Below, piece after piece: positions 25,132 to 35,385 of a stretch of 64,000 nt of DNA. The notes under the pieces were generated by a model that was not told the DNA's origin, did not search any database, and worked only from the letters and a program-made list of their open reading frames with translations. Made by a program: the position numbers and the translations under genes. The number at the start of each line of letters is the position of its first letter. The first letter of the stretch is position 1. The stretch is from Lunularia cruciata (taxonomy: Eukaryota; Streptophyta; Marchantiopsida; Lunulariales; Lunulariaceae): NCBI GenBank assembly GCA_948567375.1, contig OX419756.1, positions 1,307,001 to 1,371,000 on the forward strand. Direction: 5' to 3'.

Positions 25132-26450
25132 TATTCTCCCACCGCTAGTTGGTGATGTCCTCATCACCAGTGAAACTTTAAACTCTTGGATGGTCAATTG
25201 TGCATTTTGGAGATGAGAAAGAGGTTCCAATGTAGCATCATGAAGGGGATACCCTTTAAAAAGGACCTTGTACTTTGTATGTTGTTGACGGCCTTGTTGA
25301 ATGTGGCAAAGCGCAAGGATACGATCAACTTTGTACTCCTCATGATCATTGATAGGGATAGGAGGAGGGGGAGTTTGGAATTGAGAGGAAAAAGAAGATG
25401 GGTTAGGAACAAAGGCTTTCAACTTTGAAACATGAAAGATAAGATGGATGTGCATATGACAAGGCAAGGCAAGTCAATAAGCATTAGGAGAGACAATTTG
25501 GGTGACATCAAAGAGTCCTATCCAATTAGGGGCAAGTTTACAAACTTGGGTATCAAGTGGGAGAGGGAGGTTATTGGATGAGATCATGACCTTATCACCA
25601 ACTTGAAAGTTGAGATTACGATGATGGTGATCCACATATTGTTCCAGCTGATTCTGAGCAACAAGGAGATGAGATTTGGCTTGTTGGAGGGATTAGGAGA
25701 TGGTGGTCAAGAAGGTGGAAGTATGAAGGACATGAGATGGAGAAGGAGTAAGAAGGGAATCAGGAACAAGTGGGTCTTGGGCAAAATTGAGAAAGAAAGG
25801 AGAGAATCCAGTGCTTGCCTATTTAGAATTATTGTATGCAAACTCTACAATTGCAAGACATTCATCCCAATTGGTATGGTGAATGTTGATGAAAGCACAA
25901 AGCATATCTTCTAAGGTGCAATTTGCATGTTCAGTTTGTCCATCAGTTTGAGGATGATAGGCCATGGACAAAACAAGCTTGGTGCCGAGCATCTAGAAGA
26001 GTGCTTGCCAAAACTTTCCAATGAAGCAAGGATCACAATCGGTCATGATGAGTACAAGTGGCATCCCATGATGCTTGAATACATTGTCAAAGTAGCTTTG
26101 TGCCAAGGTTGGAGCATCCACATTATCAACCGTTGGTGCCAAATGGAATTGCTTACTAAGTTTATCCACAAACACCACAATTGCTACGTGACCTTGCTTT
26201 ATCTTGGGTAAGGAGGTGATGAGATATAAGCTCACATGTTCCCAATGAGTAGATGGAATAAGGAGTGGTTGAAGGAGTCTACTCGGTTTCTGGTTACTGG
26301 TCTTGTTGTGTTGGCAACTCTCACACAATCAGATAAACTTCCAAACATCTTGAGCCATGTTCGGCCACCACCATTGGCGTTGGAGGGTACCCAAGGTCTT
26401 GTCCACACCCATGTGACCAATAATTAGTAAATTATGGGCTCCTTGAAGGC
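25132..26450 (-). pseudogene. G1 integrase with C-terminal chromodomain
   Basis: From 26450 down: zinc-finger C-terminus CESCQHNK, core domain with WEHVSLYLITSLPK, VVFVDKLSK and HHGMP...D, and the GPF-type C-terminal region. Next is PCHMHIHLIFHVSKLKAF (about 25460), then a chromodomain EEYKVDRILA...KYKVLFKGYP...EPLSHL at about 25150-25330. The chromodomain marks the chromovirus branch, in which it is thought to bias insertion toward modified chromatin. The first catalytic Asp is changed (VSLYLI, where the paralogue G2 has VSLDLI). Several stops lie between the segments. Confidence 0.85.
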
Positions 26451-26699
26451 ACCCAAGTTGGATATCACCTTTGGCTAGAATATAGATCCGGTCCTCATGG
26501 AATAGAAGGCTTTATTTCAAGGAGAAGGTGTTGTACTCCTTGTCGCATGTTATAAGACAACCATGTACCATCTGGAAGAAGAGATCTTGTTATAGAGCTG
26601 ACCAAAACTCATTTGGACCTTGGAGTCAATTGACATCATTGTAATTGCCACCATGATGAGAGGAAGAGACATCAAATTAGGTCATCATGATAGGGGATC

Positions 26700-27960
26700 A
26701 AGGATGACATGGAACCGACCTAGTTTTTATTCAATTTTGATGTCAAACAATTGGAGTTGCTCCTCTCATCAATGATGTTATGCCTCCATACCTTTGTGGC
26801 ATATACCATTGCAAGTTGTTCTTGATCTAGAGCAAAGTAATTTCTTTCAGTTGTATTTAGTTGGCAAGACACAAAGGCAATGGAATGTAGTCCATTTGGG
26901 AATTCTTGTTGCAACATGGCTCCAATTGCAAAGTTAGAAGCATCAAAATCAACCACACAAGGTAGTTGAGGATCATATGGTGTAAGAATGGGTCTTGAAG
27001 ACACCATATGTTTCAACTTCTAGAATGCTTCTTTGTGCTTGGTGGTCCACTATCCACTATTATGCTCATGTGGTTGTAGCATTGACTGACCTCTTGGAAA
27101 AGAACTCAAGCTTTGAACCATCGATAAAAATTGGCCAATCCATTAAATGCCTATACTTCTATAGCACCCTTTAGAGTAGGCCAAATCAATAATGGTCTTG
27201 ATTTTCTCCTCTTCCATCTTGATCTCCTCCAATGAGATCTTGTGGCCCAAGAAGGTAACTTCCTTTTGCCAAAAGGTACACTTTGACTTCTTGGAGTAAA
27301 ACTTCCATTATTGTAGTTGTCTTAGGACTTCTCGTATGTGATTCATGTGTTTTGCCTTTGTCTTGCTATAGATTAAGATATCATCCAAGAATACCACCAC
27401 GTACCAATCCAATAGTCCATCCAACACCCAATGCATCTGATCTATGAAAACTACTGAAGCATTAGTGAGTCCAAAAGGTAGAACTCTACACTTGAAATGC
27501 CCATACCTTGTGCAAAAGATAGTCTTTTGCACATCCTCCCTATCAATATGGATTTGCCAATAGCCGCTATGAAGATCCAACTTGGAGAAGTATTATGCTC
27601 CACTCAATTGATCAAGCAATTCATCAATCCAAGGCAAGGGATATGCATTCTTCTTTGTTTGCTTATTGAGCCCATGATAATCAATATAGAAACAAAGTAT
27701 TCCATCCTTCTTCCAAACACATAGTATTAGTGCTCCCCAAGGAGAGGTATTATGTTGTATGAAGTACTTCTCCAACAATTCCATAAGTGTTGTTTGCAAC
27801 TCCTCCAACTCCTTTGGTGAGAGTTGATAGATTGGTCTACTCATTGGAGTACTCCCTGGCAATAACTCAATCTTGAAGGGCATACCACAATCGGAGGGTA
27901 ATCCGTTCAGCAGATCATCCAAAAACATGTCTGCAAGCTCTTGAACTATCTAATCAACCT
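26700..27960 (-). pseudogene. G1 reverse transcriptase and RNase H
   Basis: Minus strand: [20 protein letters not shown] (27928), [38 protein letters not shown] (27580), [24 protein letters not shown] with the catalytic FLDD, then the RNase H start PQLPCVVDFDASNFAIGAML (about 26990) and QLAMVYATKVWRH. This is the classic Ty3/gypsy arrangement. The frame breaks at 27590 and around 27020-27300. Confidence 0.9.
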
Positions 27961-28180
27961 TTTTTGATGAGGCTCTTGGCACTCCTTGGATTGTCCTTGT
28001 GCAATCAGCTTGATCCACACCACAAAAACAAACTTATCTTCCTCCAAAGCTTGCTCTATGGCTGCTTCACTAACAAATTTCCCATCTAGGAACTCATCTC
28101 TCTTCAAAGCTTGCTCCATGGCTGCCTTCCTGGCAAACTTCCCATCCTTGGGACTCATCTCCCTTCAAGGTTTGTTCTAT
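27960..28180 (-). pseudogene. G1 pol linker with about 20-residue tandem repeats
   Basis: Between protease and RT the frame reads DGKFARKAAMEQALKRDEFL then DGKFVSEAAIEQALEEDKF, tandem units of about 20 residues (60 bp). A third partial unit lies upstream. The same repeats occur in G2 at 31855-31980. Acidic and amphipathic; function unknown. Confidence 0.7.
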
Positions 28181-28199
28181 GGCTATGGGATTGACTATT

Positions 28200-28830
28200 T
28201 TTAGGTGTCTTAATCAGAGGTGCTAGACAACCTAATTAGAAATTCCTACCTTGGTGTTGTACTTGAATTTGTTATTGGGTCCAATCAAATTGAACCTTAT
28301 GACATTCAAACCAAGGTAGTCCTAGAATGATATCATAGTATAGAGGTACCACTACAAACCTCATACACTCTAAATACTCTTTCCCAATCTTGAAGGTAAC
28401 AAGATGTGAGGTATTGAATGCCAAACCCTTTCTACTATCCGCTAGCATCAATCTACTTCCAATTTAATGGCTTGATAGGAATACCCAATTCCTTTGCTAC
28501 TTGCATAGACATATAATTCTCTAAACTTCTAAAATCAACCAAAATACTACAACCCTAATTAGATATTGTACCTTGCAAGTGAAGCAAACTTGCATAGATC
28601 AAGCCTTCAATCCCATTGGAACTAATCAAGCTCCTAGTAGGCGGCTCAAAATCTCCTATTGGGATTCCTCATTTCCTTGATCATTCTGCTACACAAATTC
28701 CTTTTGGGCAACATGTCGAGGTCACTCCTTCTTGAGTAGATATTTAGCAATAGGAGATTCCAATTGGTAACAATAGAAACAACCACCATTTTCTCATAGT
28801 TTTTCTATATCTGTAGTTCCATGTGGTCTA
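28200..28830 (-). pseudogene. G1 zinc knuckle and aspartic protease remnant
   Basis: Minus strand: a decayed knuckle beginning CFYC (about 28785), then ILVDFRSLENYMSMQVAKEL (about 28540), which occupies the place of the usual L(I/V)D(S/T)GA.HNF(I/M)S active site but has lost the DTG triad. Then come ILGLPWFECHKVQFDW (about 28310), the conserved ..LG..WL motif after the flap. This whole block is missing from G2. Confidence 0.7.
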
Positions 28831-29660
28831 TGTTGAATCTCAATTGGTGCCGGCTCCTCCACTCGTGTGTAATGTATCGGTAGGTTCTATGGAGGTCAAG
28901 GTCAAGACCAAGTTGTTGCAACCAAGGAATCAAAATGTTCGGCCAACCGCATGGGTTCCTCCAAGTGTTGTGGCTCTTGCATGGTTACCTCTAATTTGGT
29001 TCTTGACTTCAAGCCCCTCAAAAATTGATCTAGAGCTTCACCTTCTAGTATATCTAGAATTTTCATGATGGTGTTTTAGACTTGCATAATGTAACTTCTT
29101 ATAGAGCCAATTTGTTTCAACTTTGCCAACCTATCTTGTGCAGCTTGTGTGACATTTATAGCTTGGAATTGACTAATTATTGCACTCTTGAATTTTGCCC
29201 GCATCAAGATTGGTGCAACAATTTGTTGTTAAGTTTGCTCCACTCAAAATCTCCACCATAGCTTTGCTTCTCCATCCAATTGACTAGAAGCCAAGAGAAT
29301 CTATTTCCGCTCGTCTTGAAGATTGGTAGCTTCAAAATAACAACCACAATCAAACACAAAATTCTCCACTACACCCAATAGATTCTTGCCTTCAAATACC
29401 TTAGGTTTAGGGAACCGGATTTGATCTTCTCCTTCTTGAACTTGTGCCCTCTGTACGTGCTCCTGTCTTCAATGATCTTGTTCATCCAACAATCGAGTAA
29501 GGTGCTCAATTTGTTGTTGCATAGCAATGATAACCTCATGCATTGCCGACATAGTTGCTACTCTATCATGCCATCCCTAATCCATCTAATTTATTAATGC
29601 ATAGAAGTAGCATGTCCACTGTTCTCCATAGTTACAACCGGAAGCACCAAGGGTTCTTCA
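28831..29660 (-). pseudogene. G1 gag (capsid) remnant
   Basis: Reverse complement of this stretch aligns with the G2 gag (31141-31785), including the FDSLVATT end region near 28910, the Q-rich start and the ..F.CKHYFEATN-like core. Frames are badly broken. Confidence 0.75.
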
Positions 29661-29808
29661 GATATGGTGATCATATGCAAAATATCTTATCCAAAGCATG
29701 AGGTGATGAATTGTGTGAAATGATGCTTGTGTAGTACTTGGATACAAAATTCCCAATGGTTTGGTGGAAGTGGATTTGGTGGTCCATAAATTCCATCCAT
29801 CCCATTCT

Positions 29809-29822
29809 TGCTTTGATGCCAA
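29809..29822 (-). other. G1 primer-binding site (initiator-Met tRNA)
   Basis: Minus strand ttggcatcaaagc directly follows the 5' LTR end ..ttttaca; compare TGGTATCAGAGC. Confidence 0.85.
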
Positions 29823-30234
29823 TGTAAAAGACCAAGACCAAGGAGAGAAATAGGAAAATAGAAGCTCACATTGGGACACTTGAATGAGAGAAAACCCCAC
29901 ATGCCTAGCATGAGCTTCAACTCTTATATTTATAGGGATCATAAAGGGCTCTTGAGAAGCTTCTCAAGAAGCTTCCTTGAGCCGCTTTCTTGGAGTGCAA
30001 GCCAAGTTGATTGGGAAGCTTCTCAAGAAGCTTCCTTCTAGAAGTCGCTTACTTCGCATGCAAGCTAAGCTAATTGGAAGCTTCTAGAAGCTACCTACTT
30101 GGGGTGTAAGCTAAGCTAGTCAGGAAGCTTCCCAAGAAGTTTCCTAGATACTTTTGGAATATTCTAGGTTAATTTGTCTTATTTGCTACTTTTTTAGCCC
30201 TACTAACTTTGTCGTTAAACTCCATATTGTTACA
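29823..30234 (-). repeat. G1 5' LTR
   Basis: 412 bp, tgtaaaagacc ... attgttaca. The minus strand holds a TATA box (tataaatat, about 29925-29935) with gaagcttct blocks upstream. Confidence 0.95.
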
Positions 30235-30448
30235 CAAGTGCAATGCACAATGCTTGTGCAAAAAGTGACCTATCAAGACATAAAAGGTGCTCAGGTTGAT
30301 AATCTAAGACCTTTAATGGTACTCCTTCTCCTACCATAGGATGTAATGAGCTTAGAGAAGAGATAGTCTCATCAATGTGACTAGCCATAGACAAAGGGTG
30401 TAGCGTCCATGTTGCTCTACTAAAATCTCTTGCTTGACCCAATATCCT
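30235..30448 (-). pseudogene. LINE E6, 214-bp piece between G1 and G2
   Basis: Aligns with 14183-14390 of LINE E9 (caatgcacaatgc / tatgcactatgc, ctaccataggatgt / attggtagaagatgg and following words). It is therefore the continuation of E6, isolated between the two gypsy insertions. Confidence 0.8.
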
Positions 30449-30600
30449 TATAACAATGTGGAGTTTAGCGACGAAGTTAGTCGGGCTTACAAAGTAGAGA
30501 ATAAGACAAAATAGCCTAGAATATTCAAGAAGCATCTAAGAAGCTTCTTGGGAAGCTTCCCAACTAGTTAACTTGCGCCCTAAGCAGGTAGCTTAAAGAA

Positions 30601-30620
30601 AGAAGCTTCTAGAAGCTTCT
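30601..30620 (+). promoter_or_regulatory. Heat-shock-element array in the G2 5' LTR
   Basis: GAA(30602)-TTC(30607)-GAA(30612)-TTC(30617), four perfectly alternating pentamers, about 140 bp upstream of the TATA box. Further gaagcttc palindromes flank it (30550-30560, 30660-30690, 30720-30740). Matches the consensus nGAAnnTTCn for heat-shock factor binding; activity is inferred. Confidence 0.7.
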
Positions 30621-30759
30621 AACTAGCTTAGCTTGCATGCCAAGTAGGCGGCTTCTAGAAGGAAGCTTCTTGAGAAGCTTCTTGGTTAACTTGGCTTGCA
30701 TTCCAAGAAACCGGCTCAAGAAAGCTTCTTGAGAAGCTTCAAGGGTCTTGTATGCTACC

Positions 30760-30766
30760 TATAAAT
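30760..30766 (+). promoter_or_regulatory. TATA box of the G2 5' LTR
   Basis: tataaat, followed by acccaagccgaagctcatgc. Transcription would start about 30 bp downstream. It is conserved in all five family A LTRs. Confidence 0.8.
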
Positions 30767-30871
30767 ACCCAAGCCGAAGCTCATGCTAGGCATTCAGAGT
30801 TTTCCCTCATTCAAGTGTCCCAATGTGAGTTTCCATTCTCCTATTTCTCTCCTCGGTTTTGATCTTTTACA

Positions 30872-30886
30872 TTGGTATTAGAGCAG
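30872..30886 (+). other. G2 primer-binding site (initiator-Met tRNA)
   Basis: ttggtattagagcag directly after the 5' LTR; one transition from TGGTATCAGAGC. Confidence 0.9.
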
Positions 30887-31140
30887 GAATGGGATGGATG
30901 GAATTTATGGACCACCAAATCCACTTCCGCCAAACCATTGGGACTTTCATGTCCAGATATTACCAAAGCATCGTTTCACACAATTCATCACCTTGCGCTT
31001 TGGGCAATTTTCTACATATGATCACCGTGTTAGAGGAACCCTTGATACTTCCAATGGTAACTTATGGAGAACGGTGGACGTGTTGTATCTAAGTGTTAAT
31101 CAACTAGATAAATTGAGGGTAGTGGAATAGAGTAGTAGCA

Positions 31141-31785
31141 ATGGTGGCAATACCGGATGTTAACCTTGCAATGCAACAACAAATCAAGCATCTTACTCGA
31201 TTATTGGATGAACAAGACCAACAACAACAAGAATAGATAGATAGAGCGCTAGTTCGAGATGGAGAAGATCACATTTGATTTCCGAAACCCAAGGTGTTTG
31301 AAGGCAAGAATCTTCCAAGCACAATGGAGAATTTTGTGTTTGACTGCAAACATTACTTTGAAGCCACCAATCTTCAAGACGAGTGGAAACAAATTCTCTT
31401 GGCTTCTAGTCAATTGGATGGCATGGCAAAACTTTGGTGGCAATTCTGAGTAGAAAGAGCTGAATGACAAATTGTTACACCGGTTTTGTTATGGGCAGAA
31501 TTCAAAGATGCAATACTTGGTCGATTTCAAACTATAAATGCCACCCGAGCCGCACGAGATAAATTGGCGGAGTTGAAGCAGATTGGCTCAGTGAGAAGCT
31601 ACATCACACAATTTCAGAACATCATCATGCAAATTCCAAATATCCAAGAAGGTGAAGTTTTGGATCGATTTGTGCAAGGATTGAAGTCACAAACCAAATT
31701 GGAGGTGACCATGTGGGAGCCACAAAACATAGAAGAAGCCATGCAATTGGCTGAGCATTTTGATTCCTTGGTTGCAACAACTTAA
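31141..31785 (+). pseudogene. G2 gag (capsid-like)
   Basis: ATG at 31141 (MVAIPDVNLAMQQQ) begins a Q-rich N-terminus, followed by FEGKNLPSTMENFVFDCKHY and the retrotransposon-gag core LLWAEFKDAILGRFQ ... IGSVRSYITQFQNI ... FVQGLKSQTK, ending AEHFDSLVATT. The core is open from 31486 to 31785. In-frame stops before it are TAG or TGA at places expected to be CAG or CGA. No zinc knuckle follows; it was deleted with the protease. Confidence 0.9.
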
Positions 31786-31792
31786 TCTTGAC

Positions 31793-32212
31793 CTCGATCA
31801 ACACAAAGCCTACCAGTACACTACACACGAGCAAATACGGAAGGGAGATGAGTACCAAGATGGGAAGTTTGCCAAGAAGGCAACCATGGAGCAAGCTTGG
31901 AAGAGAGATGGGTCCCTAGAAGGGAAGTTTGTTAATGAAGCGGCCATAGAGCAAGCTTTGGAGGAAGATAAGTCTGTATTCACGGTGTGGATCAAGCCGA
32001 TTGCACAAGAACAATCTGAGGAGGGACAAGAGCCTCATCAAGCAATGGTTGATCGGATAGTTCAAGAGTTTGCACATGTGTTTTCGGATGATCTGCCAAA
32101 GGGATTACCCTCGGATCGAGGTATGCCTTTCAAGATCGAGTTATTGCCAGAGAATACTCCAGTGAGTAGACCAATCTATTGGCTCTCACCAAAGGAGTTG
32201 GAGGAGTTGTGA
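31793..32212 (+). pseudogene. G2 pol start: repeat linker and pre-RT region
   Basis: The frame carries two tandem units GKFAKKATMEQAWKRDGS / GKFVNEAAIEQALEEDKS, then VQEFAHVFSDDLPKGLPSD and [17 protein letters not shown], the usual lead-in to a gypsy RT. It ends at TGA (32210), expected CGA. The junction with gag just upstream marks the deletion of the protease region. Confidence 0.85.
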
Positions 32213-32215
32213 ACA

Positions 32216-33420
32216 ACACTTACAGAGTTGTTGGAGAAGGATTTCATACAACATAGTACGTCTCCTTGGGGAGCACCAGTACTATTTGTTCCAAAGAAGG
32301 ATGGAGGACTTTGTTTCTGTATTGATTACCGTGGACTCAATAAGCAAACCATGAAGAATGCATATCCCTTACCTCGGATCAATGACTTGCTTGATCAACT
32401 AAGTGGAGCACACTACTTTTCCAAGCTGGATCTTTGTAGCGGCTATTGGCAAATTCCTATTGAAAGAGAGGACGTGCAAAAGATTGCTTTTTGTACAAGG
32501 TATGGATATTTTGAGTGGAGAGTTCTACCTTTCGGACTCACTAATGCTCTAGCAGTCTTCATGGATCAGATGCATCGGGTGTTGGAGGGACTATTGGATC
32601 GGTCCGTAGTGGTATTCTTAGATGATATCTTAATCTATAGCAAGACAGAGGCAGAACACATGAATCATATGCAAGAAGTCCCAAGACGACTACAATAGTG
32701 GAAATTTTACTTCAAGAAGTCAAAGTGTGCTTTTTGGCAGAAGGAAGTTACCTTCTTGGGTCATAAAATCTTATCAGAGGGGATCAAGATGGAAGAAGAG
32801 AAGATCAAGGCCATTATTGATTGGCCTACCTTGAAGGATGCTACATAAGTATGAGCATTCAATGGATTGGCCAGTTTTTACCGACGGTTCATCCACTATT
32901 ATGCTCACGTGGCTGCACCATTGACTGACCTCTTGGGAAAGAACTCAAGCTTCCAGTGGACCACCAAGCGTGAAAAAGCATTCCAGAAGTTAAAGCATAT
33001 GGTGTCTTCAAGACCCATTCTTCAACCATATGATCCTCAACTACCTTGTGTGGTTGATTTTGATGCTTCTAACTTTGCAATTGGAGCTGTGTTGCAACAA
33101 GATTTTCCAGATGGACTACATCTTATTGCCTTTGTGTCTTGCCGACTAAATACAGCTGAAAGAAATTACTCTGCTCGAGATCGGGAACAACTTGCAATGG
33201 TATATGCCACCAAGGTATGGAGGCATTATCTCTTGGGGAAACAAGTGATCATGTGAATTGATCACAAGCCATTGTTGCAGACCTTACACTTGGAGCACAT
33301 GAAGAGTCAGCATCATCGATGGGAAGAGCAACTCCAATTTTTTGACATCAAACTTGAGTACAAACCAGGTCGGTTCCATGTCATCCTAATGCTCTATCAC
33401 GACGACCTGATTTGAAGGCT
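32216..33420 (+). pseudogene. G2 reverse transcriptase and RNase H
   Basis: [42 protein letters not shown] (first catalytic Asp), [12 protein letters not shown] and [13 protein letters not shown] (catalytic DD), ending LQ at a TAG at 32696. The connection (32700-32860) continues with KCAFWQKEVTFLGHKI and two stops. RNase H: ASFYRRFIHYYAHVAAPLTD, VVDFDASNFAIGAVL, LNTAERNYSARDREQLAMV, then IDHKPLLQTLH after a TGA at 33254. A frameshift near 33390 precedes the ..LSRRPDLKAL end. Motif content is complete; the gene is dead through stops only. Confidence 0.92.
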
Positions 33421-34755
33421 CTTCCTCTCATCACGGTGGCAATTACAACGGTGTCCCTTGACCCTAAGGTCCATAATGAGTTTCAATCAGCTCTACAACA
33501 AGATCCCTTCTTCCAAATGGTACACAATGGTCCAAATGGTTGTCTGACAGCATGCAACAAGGAGTACAACACCTTCTCCTTCAAGGAAGGCCTTTTATTC
33601 CATGCAGACCAAATCTATGTTCCAGCCAAAGGTGATCTTTGACTTATGCGCCTTCAAGAAGCCCATGATTTACCAATAGCTGGTCACATGGGAGTGGACA
33701 AGACCTTGGGCACCCTCTAATGCCAATGGTGGTGGCCCAACATGACATGAGATGTTCGGGACTTTGTCCGATCATGTGAGAGTTGCCAACGTAACAAGGC
33801 TAGCAACCAGAAGCCGAGTGGACTCCTTCAGCCACTCGCCATTCCATCCACTCACTGGGGGCATGTGAGCTTGGATCTCATCACATCCTTGCCAAAGACA
33901 AAACAAGGACACACCGCAATCGTGGTGTTTGTGGATAAACTTAAGAAGGAAATCCACTTGGCACCAACCTGTGATACCGTGGATGCTCCAACCTTAGTGC
34001 AAACCTACTTCAACAATGTCTTCAAGCATCATGGGATGCCACGTTTACTCATCTCCGACCGTGATCCTTGATTTACCGGGAAGTTTTGGCAAGCACTCTT
34101 CCAGATACTCGGCACCAAGCTTGCTTTGTCCATGACCTATCATCCTCAAACTGATGGACAAATAGAACACGCAAATCGTACATTGGAGGATATGTTGCGA
34201 GTCTTTGTCAATGTCCACCATACCAACTGGGATGAATGTCTTGCAGCTGTAGAATTTGCCTACAACAATTCCAAACAAGTAGCACCGGATTTTCTCCCTT
34301 CTTTCTAAATTTTGTCCAAGATCCGCTTGTTCTAGATTCTCTTCTTGCTCCCCCTCTCTCTCAAGTTCCTCATACTTCCAAATTCTTGACCACTATATCC
34401 CAATCTCTCCAACAAGCCAAGTCTCACCTCCTTGTTGCTCAGAATCACCAAAAACAATATGCGGACCACCAGCGTCATGATCTCACCTTTGAAGTTGGTG
34501 ATAAAGTCATGTTATCCTCTAGTAACCTCCCTCTCCCACTTGATACCCAAGTTCGTAAACTTGCTCCTAATTGGATAGGACCCTTTGATATCACCCACAT
34601 TGTCTCTCCTGTTGCTTATCAACTTGCCTTGCCTTGTCACATGCGTATCTATCTTGTCTTTCATGTTTCCAAGTTGAAAGCCTTTGTTCCTAACCCCTCT
34701 TCATTTTCCTCTCGAGTCCAACCTCCTCCTTTGCCTGTCCCTATCAATGATCATG
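33421..34755 (+). pseudogene. G2 integrase
   Basis: Zinc domain AHDLPIAGHMGVDKTL ... CESCQRNK, core with VSLDLITSLP (D1), HGMPRLLISDRDP (D2) and YHPQTDGQIEHANRTLEDML (E), then WDECLAAVEFAYN. A frameshift near 34290 leads into the C-terminal domain, FEVGDKVMLSSSNL, LAPNWIGPFDITHIV and FHVSKLKAF. Stops at 33643 (TGA), 33718 (TAA), 33748 (TGA) and 34069 (TGA) fall at expected Arg or Gln codons. Confidence 0.92.
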
Positions 34756-34935
34756 AGGAGTATGAAGTTGATCGTATCCTTGCGCATCACTGTATTCAAC
34801 GAAGCCGTCGCCAACATACGGAGTACAAGGTCCTTTGGAAAGTGTAACTCCTTCATGATGCCACATGGGAACCTCTTTCCTACCTCCAGAATGCACAGAC
34901 GGCTATCAAGGAATTTGAAGCTTCACTAGCAATGA
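34755..34935 (+). pseudogene. G2 chromodomain
   Basis: EEYEVDRILAH ... HTEYKVLWK, a stop at 34845 (TAA), then LHDATWEPLSYLQNAQ. This is a chromodomain fold (EYEVERIL..W.G...TWEP) at the integrase C-terminus, as in plant chromoviruses. Confidence 0.88.
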
Positions 34936-34950
34936 GGACGTCACCAACTA

Positions 34951-34964
34951 GCGGCGGGGGAATA
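34951..34964 (+). other. G2 polypurine tract
   Basis: gcggcgggggaata directly before the 3' LTR; primer for plus-strand DNA. Confidence 0.75.
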
Positions 34965-35385
34965 TGTAACAATATGGAGTTTAGCGACAAAGTTAGTCGG
35001 GCTTACAAAGTAGAGAATAAGACAAAATAGCCTAGAATATTCTAGAAGCATCTAAGAAGCTTCTTGGTAGGCTTCCCAACTAGTTAACTTGCGCCCTAAG
35101 TAGGTAGCTTTGAGAAAGAAGCTTCTAGAAGCTTCTAGAAGCTTCTAACTAGCTTAGCTTGCACGCCAAGTAGGTAGCTTCTAGAAGGAAGCTTCTTGGT
35201 TAACTTGGCTTGCACTCCAAGAAAGCGGCTCAAGGAAGCTTCTTGAGAAGCTTCAAGTGTCTTGTATGTTACCTATAAATACCCAAGCCGAAGCTCATGC
35301 TAGGCATTCGGAGTTTTCCCTCATTCAAGTGTCCCAATGTGAGTTTCCATTCTCCTATTTCTCTCCTCGGTTTCGATCTTTTACA
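34965..35385 (+). repeat. G2 3' LTR
   Basis: 421 bp, tgtaacaatatgg ... cttttaca, followed by the target duplication atcct. Confidence 0.97.
35117..35146 (+). promoter_or_regulatory. Six-unit perfect heat-shock element in the G2 3' LTR
   Basis: Six alternating pentamers without mismatch: GAA 35118, TTC 35123, GAA 35128, TTC 35133, GAA 35138, TTC 35143. The 5' LTR has four. More GAAnnTTC palindromes lie at 35188-35195 and 35235-35254, leading to the TATA box tataaat at 35274-35280. The layout is that of a heat-inducible promoter. Confidence 0.72.

Larger units (their letters stand above)
24792..30234 (-). mobile_element. Ty3/gypsy chromovirus G1 (family A), complete but dead
   Basis: A full element on the minus strand, with LTRs at 29823-30234 (5') and 24792-25131 (3'). 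The left LTR is about 70 bp shorter through an internal deletion. The tRNA-Met primer site lies inside the 5' LTR, and a purine tract (ggtgggagaata on the minus strand) lies next to the 3' LTR. Flanking pentamers are caagg (24787-24791) and caagt (30235-30239), a target duplication with one mismatch. Order gag, zinc knuckle, protease, RT, RNase H, integrase, chromodomain. Every domain has stops or shifts. It inserted into LINE E6. Confidence 0.95.
30449..30871 (+). repeat. G2 5' LTR
   Basis: 423 bp. The first dinucleotide is TA in place of TG (G-to-A); it ends ttttaca. TATA box tataaat at 30760-30766. Confidence 0.95.
30449..35385 (+). mobile_element. Ty3/gypsy chromovirus G2 (family A), complete with TSD
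   Basis: LTRs at 30449-30871 and 34965-35385. The target duplication atcct (30444-30448 and 35386-35390) is perfect, the primer site is at 30872, and a purine tract lies before the 3' LTR. The LTRs differ by roughly 20 substitutions by eye plus small indels, so insertion is not recent. Gag, RT, RNase H, integrase and chromodomain are all readable. A deletion of about 0.7 kb near 31830 removed the zinc knuckle and protease found in G1. Frameshifts lie near 33390 and 34290, and about a dozen nonsense codons are present. It cannot move by itself. Confidence 0.97.

Noticed and set aside
28823-29068. Plus-strand frame in G1
   Set aside because: Antisense shadow of the G1 gag; the reverse complement matches the G2 gag.
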